DNA of 64,000 nt from Sphingosinicella sp. (GTDB taxonomy: Bacteria; Pseudomonadota; Alphaproteobacteria; Sphingomonadales; Sphingomonadaceae). Shown here one piece after another: positions 15,292 to 26,142 of this stretch. Within the stretch, counting starts at the first letter, position 1; each line of letters begins with the position of its first letter. A program made the position numbers and the translations under genes. A model generated the notes under the pieces. The model was not told where the DNA came from. It did no database searches and saw nothing but the letters and a program-made list of their open reading frames with translations. The stretch lies in assembly GCA_013816585.1 (NCBI GenBank), contig JACDEE010000006.1, forward strand, positions 89,989 to 153,988, given 5' to 3'.

Positions 15292-17958
15292 TCATGCTTT
15301 ATCCAAAATATCTCTGATTCTTGCGGCGAGATCAGCGTAGCTAAATGGTTTCGTAATAAGCTCCACGCCTGGATCCAGGCGTCCGTGGTGGACGATGGCA
15401 TTGCGGGCATAGCCGGTCGTGAAGAGGATTTTTAAGCCGGGGCGGATATTTGAAGCCTCTTTGGCCAGCACGGCTCCGCTCATTCCTCCAGGCAGGACCA
15501 CGTCGGTGAAGAGCAGATCGATCTTGGTCCCCTTGTTGCCGAGCAGCGCCAACGCCGCCCGGGCGTCGGCCGCCTCAAGGACGCGGTAGCCAAGTTCGCG
15601 TAGAACTTCGGCCGAATAGGCGCGGACGTCCTCGTCGTCTTCGCAAACCAGGATCGTTTCCTCACCGATGCCTGTCGGCGCGGGCAGGGGTTCGTCCTGA
15701 GGGTCCGCCGCGGCCTGCCCGATCAGCCGCGGAAGGTAAATCTTGACAGTCGTACCTTCGCCAAGCTCCGAATATATCTTCAAATGGCCGCCCGACTGCT
15801 TGATGAAACCATACACCATCGACAACCCAAGGCCGGTGCCCTTGCCGACTTCCTTGGTTGTGAAAAAGGGCTCGATGGCTTTGGCAATGGTTTCCGCGTC
15901 CATCCCGGCACCCGTGTCGGAGAGGCACATGACGACATATTGACCAACGGCCACGCCGGGGTTTTGGGCGGCATAGGACTCGTCGAGATGGGTATTTTGC
16001 GTTTCGATCGTTAGCTTCCCGCCCTCCGGCATTGCGTCTCTCGCATTGAGCGCGAGGTTCAAAATCGCATTTTCAAGCTGATTGGGATCGGTCTCCACCA
16101 GCCAGATGCGCGGCGGAAGGACTGCCTCCACTTCGATCGTTTCGCCAAGCGTGCGATGAAGCAGCTCGGACATTCCGGGCAACAGCCGATTGACGTCGGT
16201 AGGCTTTGGGGACAGCGGCTGGCGCCTTGAGAATGCCAGCAACCTTTGCGTGAGCGTTGCCGCGCGCTTAGCACCCTCCATCGCTCGCTCGGCGTAGCGG
16301 CGGAGAGCAGCCGCCTCTTCCGGCATCTTGCGGCAGAGAATATCCAGATTGCCGCTGACGACCTGAAGCAGATTGTTGAAATCGTGAGCGATGCCGCCCG
16401 TTAGCTGTCCTACCGTTTCCATTTTCTGCGACTGCCGAAGCGCTTCTTCCGCCTCCGATCGCCGCGCGACCTCTTCTGCGACGCGTTGCTCCAGGGTTTC
16501 GTTCAACTCGCGCAACGCGGTTTCCGCCCGCACCCGCTCCGTGAGTTCCTTTTGGGCTGCTTCGTAAAGCCTGGCATTATCGATTCCGACGGCCGCCTGC
16601 GCGGCAACGCCGGTGATCAATCGCTCATGCCGGGCCGAAAACCGGCCCACTTCCGGATGCCCAAAGAAGAGCCCGCCTATCACCTCTCCGGAACGGCTGG
16701 TTACCGAAACCGCCAAATAGCTTCGCACCGGCAGGTGACCCTTGGGCATTCCCCTGTGGGGATCACTCTTTCCGTACCTGGCGTCGGCCATGATATCATC
16801 GGACCTGACGACACCTTCCCCTATGAAAGTAGGGTGAAAAATTGCGGTCGCCCCAGGCATTCCAAAATGATCGAAGTCGGAGCGTTCGGCGCCGGCGAGA
16901 GAATATAAGAGATATTTTTCGCCGCTGGGATCCAGCACATTATAGAAGAATGCACCAAACTGGGCTCCCGTCAGTTCAACGCCGGCGTTTGTCACCATCT
17001 GAACCAGCCGATCCAGGTCCAATTCCGCTGCAATGGCCGACCCGGTGCTGTTGAGCGTCTCGAGCATGCGGCTTTCTTCCAAAAGCGCCGCGTCAGCTCG
17101 CTTCCGCTCCCTCAAGTCGACTATCGTGCAGATTGCCCCGATATGCTCGTCGGCCCGCATGATCGGCGTCGCCCAATATTCCACGGGGACCGGTGTTCCA
17201 TCCAGTCGGTAGAAACTTTCTTCCGCTACATGGCCGGCCTGCCCGATCGACGCGCAGCGGTAGATGGGGCATTCTTCCACCGGGTAGTGCGCGCCGTCGG
17301 GCTTGGTATGATGGATTAAATCGTGCAGCTTTCGGCCGAGCACCTGCTGCTCGTCCTCGAAACCGAGCATTTCCAGAAACCCTCGGCTGACCAGGGTGGT
17401 GTTGCCTTCCCGATCGACGGCGTAGAAGCCGCCCGGAGCGGCATCCAGAACGGTTCGCATGCGCTCTTCGCTTACGCGCAGAGCTTGCTCGGCCGAATGC
17501 TGCGCCGAAATCTCCGTATTGACTCCAAACCAGCGAACCACATCGCCGCTCGCATCGCGCACCGGCTGAACCCGGGTAAGAAACGAACGGAAAACTCCGT
17601 CGGCACCCCTGAGGGGGAAGGTCATTTCAAACGGTTCGCCCGTGCCGATGGACTGGGTCCATCGTTCCATAACGTCGGGGAGCACGCCTGGATCGTGAAC
17701 CTTTTGCCAGCCCCAGCCTTCCATTTCGGCCGGAGTGGTACCGGAATATTCGTGCCAGCGACGATTGTACCAGACGATATAGCCGTCGCCATTGGCCATC
17801 CAGCACAGGACCGGAATGTTGTCGGCAATTAGCTTGAATTCATCTTCCGGAATCAGATCGGCAGATAGAGGCTGCAGCCTATGATCAAGGGGCGTAGCAG
17901 TGCGCCAATATAGGTGCTGAAATTCACTGAGCAGGCCTTCAGGCGGGCTGGACGTCAT
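15292..17958 (-). CDS. PAS-GAF hybrid sensor histidine kinase/response regulator
   Basis: An 888-residue cytosolic-looking hybrid kinase without clear membrane helices. Order of domains: PAS 1 (about 40-155), PAS 2 (about 165-290), GAF (about 310-465), a coiled coil with [17 protein letters not shown], HisKA with the phospho-acceptor His525 in GGIAHDFNN, HATPase with DTGAGMD and [13 protein letters not shown], and a C-terminal receiver with acidic pocket CEDDEDV and phospho-acceptor Asp819 in [10 protein letters not shown], plus the conserved Lys in TKPF. The ATG at 17958 follows GAGGTGAGA, a good Shine-Dalgarno. No cognate output regulator is adjacent, so it is an orphan. Confidence 0.93.
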   Translation of the reverse strand: MTSSPPEGLLSEFQHLYWRTATPLDHRLQPLSADLIPEDEFKLIADNIPVLCWMANGDGYIVWYNRRWHEYSGTTPAEMEGWGWQKVHDPGVLPDVMERWTQSIGTGEPFEMTFPLRGADGVFRSFLTRVQPVRDASGDVVRWFGVNTEISAQHSAEQALRVSEERMRTVLDAAPGGFYAVDREGNTTLVSRGFLEMLGFEDEQQVLGRKLHDLIHHTKPDGAHYPVEECPIYRCASIGQAGHVAEESFYRLDGTPVPVEYWATPIMRADEHIGAICTIVDLRERKRADAALLEESRMLETLNSTGSAIAAELDLDRLVQMVTNAGVELTGAQFGAFFYNVLDPSGEKYLLYSLAGAERSDFDHFGMPGATAIFHPTFIGEGVVRSDDIMADARYGKSDPHRGMPKGHLPVRSYLAVSVTSRSGEVIGGLFFGHPEVGRFSARHERLITGVAAQAAVGIDNARLYEAAQKELTERVRAETALRELNETLEQRVAEEVARRSEAEEALRQSQKMETVGQLTGGIAHDFNNLLQVVSGNLDILCRKMPEEAAALRRYAERAMEGAKRAATLTQRLLAFSRRQPLSPKPTDVNRLLPGMSELLHRTLGETIEVEAVLPPRIWLVETDPNQLENAILNLALNARDAMPEGGKLTIETQNTHLDESYAAQNPGVAVGQYVVMCLSDTGAGMDAETIAKAIEPFFTTKEVGKGTGLGLSMVYGFIKQSGGHLKIYSELGEGTTVKIYLPRLIGQAAADPQDEPLPAPTGIGEETILVCEDDEDVRAYSAEVLRELGYRVLEAADARAALALLGNKGTKIDLLFTDVVLPGGMSGAVLAKEASNIRPGLKILFTTGYARNAIVHHGRLDPGVELITKPFSYADLAARIRDILDKA

Positions 17959-18161
17959 TCTCACCTCGCTACACGCCCCCGCGCACTAGCTTCCTCTAGA
18001 TGGGGCACCCTGGCTTCTCCAGCACTTTCGCAACATAGGTGACGCACGGCACTCTTGCTTCCGGTCGCTTCTGGCGCGCGCATAGGCTGGGGCGAGGCCA
18101 GGGCCGGCGCTGTTCTGGGCCAGCACGATCGGAACCGGAAATACACCAGTCCGAATGTTTC

Positions 18162-18425
18162 CTAGATCTGGCTAACGGCCTTTTCGACGTTGAGCGCGGC
18201 TTCGACCATCCGTTCCCAGACATCCGCATCGCCGGCCGCCGCCATCACTCGGTCGGGCTCGCGTAGCGTGCGAAGGATGGCGAGGGCGTCGTCGACATGC
18301 TCATGCCAGAGTTCGTCCACGCTGGGACCGGCCGATGGGTCGTCGCCCTCGGCATTGCTGCTGAGCTGACGCCCCGCCAGCACTCGGGCGATGCGTTCGA
18401 CGAGCGTTAGGTTGGATACGGGCAT
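18162..18425 (-). CDS. Conserved hypothetical protein
   Basis: An 87-residue, mostly helical acidic protein starting MPVSNLTLVERIARVLAGRQ. The pattern ERIARVLAGR..SNAEGDDPSA with a later AILRTLREPDRVMAAAGD matches a family of small sphingomonad proteins of unknown function that I have seen before. It lies between the histidine kinase and the DUF1232 gene, all on the minus strand. Confidence 0.75.
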   Translation of the reverse strand: MPVSNLTLVERIARVLAGRQLSSNAEGDDPSAGPSVDELWHEHVDDALAILRTLREPDRVMAAAGDADVWERMVEAALNVEKAVSQI

Positions 18426-18479
18426 TCGTCTCTCCCTCGTTTCGAGGGGTAAACGGCGAAAGGCAAAAGCGGTTGCCTT

Positions 18480-18866
18480 TTAATCGAAGCCAAACCCCAT
18501 CAGCCAAGCGATCAGCAGCGCGGACAGGATCCACACTGTTACCACGATGGCCGCGCCCCAGGCGGAGCCGGGCCGCTCGGCTGCCGCCGCGGCGATGGCG
18601 CGATGTTCGGCGAACAGGCCGGGCGGCAACATTTTCACGAACAGCCAGATGCCGATCGGCACAAGGATGATGTCATCCAGCAGACCGAGTATCGGAATGA
18701 AATCCGGGATGAGGTCGATCGGGGACAATGCGTATGCGGTGATCAGCAGCCCGAATGCCCTGGCATACCAGGGCGCCCGCTTGTCGCGCGCCGTCAGCCA
18801 GGCCGCGTGCGCATCGACCCGAATACGACGCGCCAGCGATACCAGGCTGTTGGGGCGCCGGATCAA
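18480..18866 (-). CDS. DUF1232 (YkvA-like) membrane protein
   Basis: A 128-residue protein with the DUF1232 core [20 protein letters not shown] (about residues 44-63), a short hydrophobic motif shared with YkvA proteins, and a C-terminal transmembrane helix [19 protein letters not shown]. No ATG gives a sensible start. The best is TTG at 18866, which overlaps the thiolase stop as TTGA; this implies translational coupling. A longer frame continues antisense-like through the thiolase and is not supported. Function unknown. Confidence 0.75.
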   Translation of the reverse strand: MIRRPNSLVSLARRIRVDAHAAWLTARDKRAPWYARAFGLLITAYALSPIDLIPDFIPILGLLDDIILVPIGIWLFVKMLPPGLFAEHRAIAAAAAERPGSAWGAAIVVTVWILSALLIAWLMGFGFD

Positions 18867-20044
18867 AGCACCTCGAACAATCCGGCCGCGCCCATGCCGC
18901 CGCCGATGCACATGGTGACGACTACATATTTCGCGCCGCGCCTTCTGCCCTCGATCAGGATGTGGCCGGTCATCCGAGCTCCCGACATTCCGTAGGGATG
19001 GCCGATCGAGATCGCGCCGCCATTGACGTTCAACCGGTCGTCGGGAATGCCGAGCTGATCCTGGCAGTAAAGAACCTGGACCGCGAACGCCTCGTTCAAT
19101 TCCCACAGATCGATATCGGCGACCGTCAGCCCGAAGCGCTTGAGCAATTTGGGCACTGCGAAGACGGGCCCGATGCCCATTTCGTCGGGCTCGACGCCCG
19201 CCACGGCCATACCCAGATAACGGCCAAGCGGCTTCAGCCCGCGCTCGGCGGCGACGCCGGCTTCCATCACCACGCAGGCCGAGGCCCCATCCGAAAGCTG
19301 GCTGGCGTTGCCGGCGGTGATCATCGATTCGGGCCCCATGACGGGCTGCAGGGCGCGGAGCCCCTCGATCGTCGTGTCGGCGCGATTGCCTTCGTCTTTT
19401 GCGAGCGTGACCTCCTTTTGCGAAACCTCGCCGCTTTCCTTGTCCTTCACCATCATCGTCGTGGTGACGGGGATGATCTCATCATCGAATTTTCCGGCGG
19501 CCTGCGCGGCGGCGGTGCGTTGCTGAGACTTTAGCGCATAATCATCCTGCCGCTCGCGGCTGACCGTATAGCGCTTGCCCACCACCTCGGCGGTCTGCAG
19601 CATCGGAATGTAGATGGCGTTGTGCATCGACAACAATTCGGGGTCGGATCCCACGCGCATTTCGGGAGTCTGGACGAGCGAGATACTTTCAACGCCGCCG
19701 GCGACGCAAATGTCCATGCGATCGACGATCACTTGCTGCGCGGCGGAAGCGATCGCCATCAGTCCCGAAGCGCATTGGCGCTCGATCGACATACCAGCGA
19801 CGGTGACGGGAAGGCCGGCGCGAAGCGCGGAAGCGCGGCCGATCGTGGTCTGCACGCCCTGCTGCAGCGCCGCGCCGACGATCACGTCGTCTATCTCCGC
19901 AGGATTGACGCCGGCCCGTTCGACCGCCGCGCGAATGGCATGGGCGGCGAGAGTAGGGGAGGGGCTGGCGTTGAACGCCCCGCGATAGGCGCGGCCGATC
20001 GGCGTGCGGGCGGTAGAGACGATGACGGCTTCGCGGTTGGCCAT
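18863..20044 (-). CDS. Acetyl-CoA C-acyltransferase (thiolase)
   Basis: A 393-residue thiolase of the degradative/biosynthetic class II type. The acyl-accepting Cys is in [16 protein letters not shown] (about 85-100). [10 protein letters not shown] carries the catalytic His (about 349-358) and [12 protein letters not shown] the second catalytic Cys near the C-terminus. It cleaves 3-ketoacyl-CoA or condenses acetyl-CoA. The ATG at 20044 has GAAGGAGTAACCC upstream. It is 19 bp after the MaoC gene, so hydratase and thiolase are probably co-expressed for fatty-acyl-CoA turnover. Confidence 0.93.
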   Translation of the reverse strand: MANREAVIVSTARTPIGRAYRGAFNASPSPTLAAHAIRAAVERAGVNPAEIDDVIVGAALQQGVQTTIGRASALRAGLPVTVAGMSIERQCASGLMAIASAAQQVIVDRMDICVAGGVESISLVQTPEMRVGSDPELLSMHNAIYIPMLQTAEVVGKRYTVSRERQDDYALKSQQRTAAAQAAGKFDDEIIPVTTTMMVKDKESGEVSQKEVTLAKDEGNRADTTIEGLRALQPVMGPESMITAGNASQLSDGASACVVMEAGVAAERGLKPLGRYLGMAVAGVEPDEMGIGPVFAVPKLLKRFGLTVADIDLWELNEAFAVQVLYCQDQLGIPDDRLNVNGGAISIGHPYGMSGARMTGHILIEGRRRGAKYVVVTMCIGGGMGAAGLFEVL

Positions 20045-20063
20045 TGGGTTACTCCTTCGATTT

Positions 20064-20519
20064 TCAGGTAAAGATGAGCGCGATCCAGCCGGCCTGCAAT
20101 GCCGGGCGGTCCTCGCCTTCGATTTCGACGATGACCTGGTGGAGAAATTGCCACTGGCCGGGCTTTTTCTCCTCCATGCTTTCCAGCGTGAAGCGGCCGC
20201 GAACGCGCTTGCCCGCGCGCACCGGCGCAATGAAGCGGACCCGCTCCAGGCCGTAATTGATCGCCATCGTGAGATTGTCGGGCATCAGCATGGCGCTCGC
20301 GCCCATCTGGCTGAGCAGCGACAGGGTCAGAAAACCGTGCGCGACCGTGCCGCCGAACGGAGTCTGCGCCGCCGCTTCGGGATCGACATGGATGAACTGG
20401 TGGTCGCCGGTCACGTCGGCGAAGGTATCGATGTCGGCCTGGCCGATTTCGATCCAGGGCGAAACGCCGATTTCCGTCCCCAGCCGGGACCGGATTTCAT
20501 CAAGGCTGGCAATCGGCAT
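20064..20519 (-). CDS. MaoC family dehydratase
   Basis: A 151-residue hot-dog fold protein. The R-specific enoyl-CoA hydratase motif is present: [18 protein letters not shown] (about 33-50, with the catalytic Asp and His) followed by [15 protein letters not shown] (about 54-68). Such enzymes hydrate enoyl-CoA to (R)-3-hydroxyacyl-CoA, which can feed polyhydroxyalkanoate synthesis; the PHA depolymerase in this window makes that link plausible but it is not shown. It heads the operon with the thiolase and is divergent from putA. Confidence 0.9.
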   Translation of the reverse strand: MPIASLDEIRSRLGTEIGVSPWIEIGQADIDTFADVTGDHQFIHVDPEAAAQTPFGGTVAHGFLTLSLLSQMGASAMLMPDNLTMAINYGLERVRFIAPVRAGKRVRGRFTLESMEEKKPGQWQFLHQVIVEIEGEDRPALQAGWIALIFT

Positions 20520-20614
20520 TTCCGCTTCCCCAATTGTCCGGACGATCCGGCTCGGCTAGTGCGCCGGTCCTAGAACCTGCCTCTGGCGCGAAACAAGTAT
20601 TTTGGAGTGGGAAT

Positions 20615-23600
20615 ATGGCGGTGGCCCAAGCGAACGCTACGGCATCGGCGCGCGCGGAAATTGCGCGGCTGCACCGGGCGCCCGAACCAGACGTGCTTGC
20701 GCCCCTTTTGAAGGACGCCGCACTCGATCCCGAATCGCGGGGGCGGGTCGAACGCCGGGCCCTGGGCATGTTGGCGGAGCTTCGAAGCGCGCAATCGTCG
20801 GGCTGGGTGAACCAGTTCCTGCAGGAATATCGGCTGAACACGTCGGAAGGCATAGCCTTGCTGTCCTTGGCCGAGGCGTTCCTGCGCGTGCCCGATCCGG
20901 AAACCGCAGACCTGCTGATCGCCGACAAGCTGGGCGATGCCGACTGGAAGGCGCATAAAGGCAAATCGCATTCCGCCATGGTCAATTCGGCCACCTGGGG
21001 GCTGGTGATCGGCCGCGCTTTGGTCAGCGAAAGCAGCCAGGCGAGCGTCCTCAAAAAACTGGTCGCGCGCGCGGGCGAGCCATTCGTACGTCAGGCGGTC
21101 GGCGCCGCGATGCGGATGATGGGCGAGATCTTCGTGATGGGCCGCACGATCGAGGAAGCGGTCACGCGCATGAAGAAGCGCGAAAATCGCGGCTTCACCG
21201 CCAGCTTCGATATGCTGGGCGAGGCGGCGCGCACTTTCCCGGACGCGGAGCGTTATTATCGTTCCTATGAGGATGCGATCCGGGCGGTCGGCAATTCGCC
21301 CGAACTTGGCCATTCGATCTCGGTCAAATTGTCCGCGCTCCACCCCCGCTATGAAGTCGCGCAATATGATCGTTGCGTATCCTCGCTGACCGAGCAGGTC
21401 GAGGCGCTGGCGACGCTCGCCAAGAATTTCGGCATCGCGTTCACGATCGACGCGGAAGAAACCGAACGGCTCGAAATGAGCCTGGATATTATTGAAAAAA
21501 TTGCGGGGCTTCCGGCGCTCAAAGGCTGGGACGGGCTCGGCATGGCGATCCAGGCCTATGGCAAGCGCGCGCGGCCGACCATCGCCTGGGCGGATTCGAT
21601 CGGACGCCAGACCGGCCGCCGGATCGCGACGCGGCTGGTGAAGGGCGCTTATTGGGACAGCGAAATCAAGCATGCGCAGGAACAGGGGTTGTCCGATTAT
21701 CCCCTGTTCACCCGCAAAGCGGCGACCGATGTTTCCTACCTCGCCTGCGCGAAGGATATGCTGGCGGCCAGGAACATCTACCCGGCCTTTGCGACGCACA
21801 ATGCGCTGACTGTCGCCACCATCCTGGAATGGGCCGGAACCGCGAAGGATTTCGAATTCCAGCGCCTACATGGAATGGGCCAGGGGCTGTATGAAAAACT
21901 GGTGCGCGAAGAAGGCTATCATACCCGCATCTACGCGCCGGTCGGCGGCCATCGCGACCTGCTCGCCTATCTGGTCCGGCGCTTGCTGGAAAACGGCGCC
22001 AATTCCAGCTTCGTGCACCAGCTGGCCGATGAGAAATTGACCGACGCCGATATCCTGGCCGACCCGGTGGCGAAGATCGTGGCGGTGGGTGGAACGCGGC
22101 ACCCCAGGATTCCGCTCCCCGCCGATTTATTCGCGCCCGAACGCACCAACAGCGCTGGATTGGACCTCAACGACCGGCGGGAACTGAATCGTGTGAGGCA
22201 GGCGGTCGCCGTCCATCCCTTGGCTTCCGCACAAAGTAAATCCGGGCAAAAGCCGGCGGCCTCGGCCTCTGCCGACGGCAAGGGGCATCCCGCGATGACC
22301 CGAGCGCTCAAGGCCTTTCCGGATTGGGCCGCGACCAGCGTCGAGCATCGCGCTTCGTGCCTGGAACGGCTTGGCGACCTGCTGGAGCGCGAACGCGACA
22401 CGTTGATGGCGCTGGCCGTCCAGGAGGCAAAGAAGACCATCCCCGACGCGCTCGGCGAGGTTCGCGAAGCGGTGGATTTTTGCCGTTATTATGCGGCCCA
22501 GGCGCGCGCCGGCCTGCAGCCGGTCGAACTTCCCGGGCCGACGGGGGAGCGAAACCTGCTCCGCATGGAAGGGCGCGGCGCCTGGGTCTGCATCGCGCCG
22601 TGGAATTTCCCACTCGCCATCTTCTTGGGGCAAGTCACGGCGGCTCTGGTGGCCGGCAACACGGTCATCGCCAAGCCCGCGCCGCAGACGCCCGAAATCG
22701 CCGCCTTCGCGGTCGGCCTCGCCCATGGCGCAGGAATTCCCGAAGACGCCTTGATTCTCGCGGCCGGGGGGCCGGAGGTTGGCCAGGCGCTGATGGAGGA
22801 TGTCCGGATTGCCGGCGTCGCCTTCACCGGATCGACCGCGACCGCCAAGCGCATCGCGCGCACCTTGCTGGCCGACGACGATCGCGCGATCATTCCCCTG
22901 ATCGCCGAGACGGGCGGCATCAACGCGATGATCGTGGATTCGACCGCCTTGCCCGAACAGGTGGTGCAGGATGTCGTCACATCCGCCTTCCGTTCGGCCG
23001 GGCAGCGTTGCTCGGCCTTGCGCCTGCTGCTGCTGCAGGAGGAAATTGCCGACCGGACGCTGGAAATGCTTGCCGGAGCGATGGACGCGCTGATCGTCGG
23101 CGATCCATCTGATCCCCGGACCGATGTCGGGCCGGTGATCGACCAGGGCGCCTATGACCGGCTGATGGAGCATCGTGCCGACAGCCAAAAAAGCTGGCTG
23201 AAGACGATCGAGGCGCCGGACGAGGGCCTGTTCGTCCCGCCGACCCTGATCAAGGTCGCGAAAATGGAGGATGTCGGCCGCGAATGGTTCGGGCCCTTGC
23301 TGCATGTCACCACTTGGAAGGCTGGCCAATTGGCCGAGACGATCGCCCGAGTGAACAAGAGCGGATTTGGCCTCACCATGGGGCTCCACAGCCGGATCGC
23401 GCGATCGGCGGACGAGGTCGAAGATCTCGCCACGGTCGGCAATCTCTACGTCAACCGGTCGATGATCGGCGCCATAGTCGGGTCGCAGCCGTTTGGCGGG
23501 GAGGGGCTTAGCGGCACCGGTCCCAAGGCGGGCGGCCCGCATTATCTGCCACGCTTTTGCGCCGAGCGAGTGACATCGACCGACACGACCAGTTCGGGCG

Positions 23601-23641
23601 GCAATGCCAGCCTGTTATCGCTGGACGATGTCGGGATCTGA
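20615..23641 (+). CDS. putA: Bifunctional proline dehydrogenase / glutamate-semialdehyde dehydrogenase
   Basis: A 1008-residue PutA that oxidises proline to glutamate. The FAD-dependent PRODH barrel covers about residues 130-460 (e.g. GHSISVKLSALHPRYE, YGKRARP, RLVKGAYWDSEIK). The ALDH domain covers about 520-980, with WNFPLAIFLGQ, the Glu in IAETGGINAMI and the catalytic Cys799 in GQRCSALR. Proline dehydrogenase product is channelled to the ALDH site. The N-terminus lacks the ribbon-helix-helix domain, so this is a non-regulatory PutA. The ATG at 20615 is preceded by TTGGAGTGGGAAT. Its last 27 bp overlap the convergent MscS gene. Confidence 0.95.
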   Translation: MAVAQANATASARAEIARLHRAPEPDVLAPLLKDAALDPESRGRVERRALGMLAELRSAQSSGWVNQFLQEYRLNTSEGIALLSLAEAFLRVPDPETADLLIADKLGDADWKAHKGKSHSAMVNSATWGLVIGRALVSESSQASVLKKLVARAGEPFVRQAVGAAMRMMGEIFVMGRTIEEAVTRMKKRENRGFTASFDMLGEAARTFPDAERYYRSYEDAIRAVGNSPELGHSISVKLSALHPRYEVAQYDRCVSSLTEQVEALATLAKNFGIAFTIDAEETERLEMSLDIIEKIAGLPALKGWDGLGMAIQAYGKRARPTIAWADSIGRQTGRRIATRLVKGAYWDSEIKHAQEQGLSDYPLFTRKAATDVSYLACAKDMLAARNIYPAFATHNALTVATILEWAGTAKDFEFQRLHGMGQGLYEKLVREEGYHTRIYAPVGGHRDLLAYLVRRLLENGANSSFVHQLADEKLTDADILADPVAKIVAVGGTRHPRIPLPADLFAPERTNSAGLDLNDRRELNRVRQAVAVHPLASAQSKSGQKPAASASADGKGHPAMTRALKAFPDWAATSVEHRASCLERLGDLLERERDTLMALAVQEAKKTIPDALGEVREAVDFCRYYAAQARAGLQPVELPGPTGERNLLRMEGRGAWVCIAPWNFPLAIFLGQVTAALVAGNTVIAKPAPQTPEIAAFAVGLAHGAGIPEDALILAAGGPEVGQALMEDVRIAGVAFTGSTATAKRIARTLLADDDRAIIPLIAETGGINAMIVDSTALPEQVVQDVVTSAFRSAGQRCSALRLLLLQEEIADRTLEMLAGAMDALIVGDPSDPRTDVGPVIDQGAYDRLMEHRADSQKSWLKTIEAPDEGLFVPPTLIKVAKMEDVGREWFGPLLHVTTWKAGQLAETIARVNKSGFGLTMGLHSRIARSADEVEDLATVGNLYVNRSMIGAIVGSQPFGGEGLSGTGPKAGGPHYLPRFCAERVTSTDTTSSGGNASLLSLDDVGI

Positions 23642-24793
23642 CGGGGCGTCGGCCACGGCCGTTTTCACCGGGGCATAGGGCATCACCAGATTTCCGTCGG
23701 GGGCAGCGGTAAAGGTCGTCTGGGTCGGATAGGCGAATTCGACCTTATTGTCGCGGAACGCCTTCAAGATTTCGAGGCAGATGGCGGCGCGGGTGGCGAA
23801 CACATCTTCGAAATCCGCCGAATGAACGTCGAACAGCAATTCGAAATCGAGGCTTGAAGGCCCAAAGCCGATCATCCCGCACCGGACCATCGTCGTCCGG
23901 TCATGGCTGTCGACGATATCGCGTACGAGCGAGGGGACCCGCGCCAGCAGATCAAGGTCGGTCCGGTAGACCAGTCCGAACGTCAGGACGATGCGGCGAT
24001 GTTCGAGGTTGGTGAAATTATGCACCTGCATGTCGAGCAATTTGGCGTTGGAGACGATGACTTCCTGGCCGTCGAGCGACCGGATGCGCGTCGTCTTGAG
24101 GCCGATCTGTTCGACCGTGCCCGTGGTATTTTCAAACCTTATGCCGTCACCGCGGCGGAAGGGCTTGTCGAAGATGATCGAAAGCGCGGCGAACAGGTCG
24201 GAAAAGATCCCTTGCGCCGCAAGGCCGATGGCGATGCCGCCAATACCGAGGCCAGCGACGAGGCCGGTGACGTTCACCCCCAGATTGTCGAAAATGAGGA
24301 TGATCGCGATGGCGAACAGGGCGACCGTCACCAGCAGGCGAATGATCCCGACCGCGGAGCCCAAAGTGGAATGCGCCTCGTCCGGCCCGACGCGATGTTC
24401 GATATAGCCAAGGATCAGTTCGCGAACCCAGATTGCCGCCTGGAAAGCTGCTGCAACCACGAACAATATGCTGATCACCCGGAAAACGGCCGGCGGAGTC
24501 TCGGCATTTTCGGCGACCAGCATTGCCGACGCCATGATGATGAAGAAGATCGAGGTCCTGGCCAGCGTGCGGGCGAAGATGATTCGCCATTTCGTGCTTC
24601 CTTCGCCCGTCTTCAGCCATTTGCAGCCAAGTCCCCGGATGGCGAGCAAGACCAGGCCGATCGCGACCCCGATCGCCGTAGCGATCAGGATATCCACGCT
24701 ATTTCCCGTCAGCCAGCGGCCGGCTTCGTCGAAGAGATGGGCGATTTTTCCGGAAAACTTTTCCGCAACCCCCGCCTGGTTCTGTTGTGTCAT
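23615..24793 (-). CDS. Mechanosensitive ion channel (MscS) family protein
   Basis: A 392-residue MscS family protein. Five hydrophobic segments are visible: one near 33-50, three in about 80-165, and the pore helix region LVAGLGIGGIAIGLAAQGIFSDL (about 180-202), whose Gly/Ala packing is the MscS TM3 signature. The cytosolic beta domain follows with the conserved FENTTGTVEQIGLKTTRIRSLDGQ. It releases osmolytes on hypo-osmotic shock. The ATG at 24793 overlaps the TopIB stop as TGATG, so the two are translationally coupled. Confidence 0.92.
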   Translation of the reverse strand: MTQQNQAGVAEKFSGKIAHLFDEAGRWLTGNSVDILIATAIGVAIGLVLLAIRGLGCKWLKTGEGSTKWRIIFARTLARTSIFFIIMASAMLVAENAETPPAVFRVISILFVVAAAFQAAIWVRELILGYIEHRVGPDEAHSTLGSAVGIIRLLVTVALFAIAIILIFDNLGVNVTGLVAGLGIGGIAIGLAAQGIFSDLFAALSIIFDKPFRRGDGIRFENTTGTVEQIGLKTTRIRSLDGQEVIVSNAKLLDMQVHNFTNLEHRRIVLTFGLVYRTDLDLLARVPSLVRDIVDSHDRTTMVRCGMIGFGPSSLDFELLFDVHSADFEDVFATRAAICLEILKAFRDNKVEFAYPTQTTFTAAPDGNLVMPYAPVKTAVADAPSDPDIVQR

Positions 24794-25800
24794 CAAGCCG
24801 CCCTGGTTTCAGCCTCTGTGCTTGCGGCGTTGCTTTCAAGAAATTCGATCAGGCCCCGTTCCGCGCCCGACAGGTATTTGGTTGCACGGGGACATTGCAA
24901 GCCACCCAGCGGATTGGCCGAATGGTTCCTGACCGCTTCGATCAGGGCCGGGTGAACATAGGATTTGCGGCTGATCGCGGGCGTGTTGCCCAGCGCCTTG
25001 GCGACCGGCTCCAGCATCTCCTTGAGGCTAATGCCCTTTTCGCCGGCTGCGCACATCGCTTCGAACGCGATCGCGCTCGCCCCCCAGGTGCGGAAATGCT
25101 TGGCTGTGAAATCGTCGCCCATCGCTTCCTTGATATAGGAATTGACGTCGCTGGAGGTCACCGGCTGCGGATCGCCCGATTCATCAACATATTGGAACAG
25201 ATGCTGGCCGGGCAGATCCTGACAGCGTTTGACCAGCCGGGCGAGGTTTCGATCGGTGATCGACAATTCGCGAACCACACCGCCCTTGGCCGCGAAACGC
25301 ATCTTCACCGTCTTGCCGAGCATCTTCACATGGCGGCGGCGCAAGGTGGTGGCGCCGAAGCTTTTATTGGCCTGCGCATATTGTTCGTTGCCGACACGAA
25401 CCCGTTCCAGATCGAGCAGCCGGACCACCGCGGCCACCACGGTATCGCGCGCCAATTTGTGCCGGGCAACGTCGCCTTCGACACGCGATCGAAGCAAGGG
25501 AAGCTTGCGTCCGAACGCGGCGCACAGATCATATTTGGCGGCGTCCTGCTGGGCGCGGAAGGCTTCGTGATAGCGATATTGTTTGCGGCCCTTGTCGTCA
25601 TAGCCGATCGCCTGGATATGCCCTTCCGGCGCGGGGCAGAACCAGGCGTCGCGATAAGCGGGCGGAAGGCCGATCCCGTTCAATCGGTCGATTTCATCGC
25701 GGTCGGTGATCCGCGTGCCGTCGGCGTCGAAATATTGCCAGTGACGGCCGTTTTTCTTGCGCGTGATCCCGGGAAGGGCGTCGTCCACATAACAAAGCAT
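24793..25800 (-). CDS. DNA topoisomerase IB
   Basis: A 335-residue eukaryotic/viral-type topoisomerase IB, which relaxes supercoils through a 3'-phosphotyrosine. The N-terminal domain starts with the typical YVDDALPGITRKK and has the WQYFDADGTRITD motif. Catalytic segments include KYDLCAAFGRKLP, RVRVGNEQYAQANKSFGATTLRRRH, KHFRTWGAS (Arg) and the active-site Tyr in AISRKSYVHPALIEAV. I use the ATG at 25800; a longer frame adds an unconserved basic leader. It is coupled to the MscS gene downstream. Confidence 0.9.
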   Translation of the reverse strand: MLCYVDDALPGITRKKNGRHWQYFDADGTRITDRDEIDRLNGIGLPPAYRDAWFCPAPEGHIQAIGYDDKGRKQYRYHEAFRAQQDAAKYDLCAAFGRKLPLLRSRVEGDVARHKLARDTVVAAVVRLLDLERVRVGNEQYAQANKSFGATTLRRRHVKMLGKTVKMRFAAKGGVVRELSITDRNLARLVKRCQDLPGQHLFQYVDESGDPQPVTSSDVNSYIKEAMGDDFTAKHFRTWGASAIAFEAMCAAGEKGISLKEMLEPVAKALGNTPAISRKSYVHPALIEAVRNHSANPLGGLQCPRATKYLSGAERGLIEFLESNAASTEAETRAA

Positions 25801-26056
25801 GAGCGCAGATACTCCCCGCGCGCCCGCTTCGTTCCGGTGAAGGCTTTGTTCGGGCGGGTACCTCCTCCGATTTGGCAAACTTGCCAATCATTATGGCTCT
25901 TACCTGTCAGCAACTTTGGAAGGTGGGTTCATGCTTCGAAAATGAGGGGTATTTTTCCTGACGATCAGCGCTGCCGACCTGATGGGCGCTTAAGCCATTA
26001 TGCGCTGTAAGGGGCAAAGCTGCTGATCAAGCGCGTTTGCGCTATGCAAACCTGGT

Positions 26057-26106
26057 TTGATATGGAGTCATTTGTGGAGTTATATTAAAGCCTGCGTTTA
26101 ATATAA
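26057..26106 (+). promoter_or_regulatory. Fic promoter with operator palindrome over the -10
   Basis: TTGATA (26057-26062), an 18-bp spacer and TATATT (26081-26086) resemble a sigma-70 promoter. TTATATTAAA (26080-26089) and TTTAATATAA (26097-26106) are perfect 10-bp arms with a 7-bp spacer, covering the -10 and start region. This is classic repressor geometry and the Fic protein has a C-terminal winged-helix-like domain. The remaining part of the 25801-26142 gap shows nothing else. Confidence 0.65.
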
Positions 26107-26142
26107 GAGTTTATGTGGCTCTTAGTGGAGAAAGCTTTTGAT

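Noticed and set aside
20570..21799. 409-codon frame antisense to putA
   Set aside because: Shadow of the well-conserved putA coding strand; no recognisable motif.
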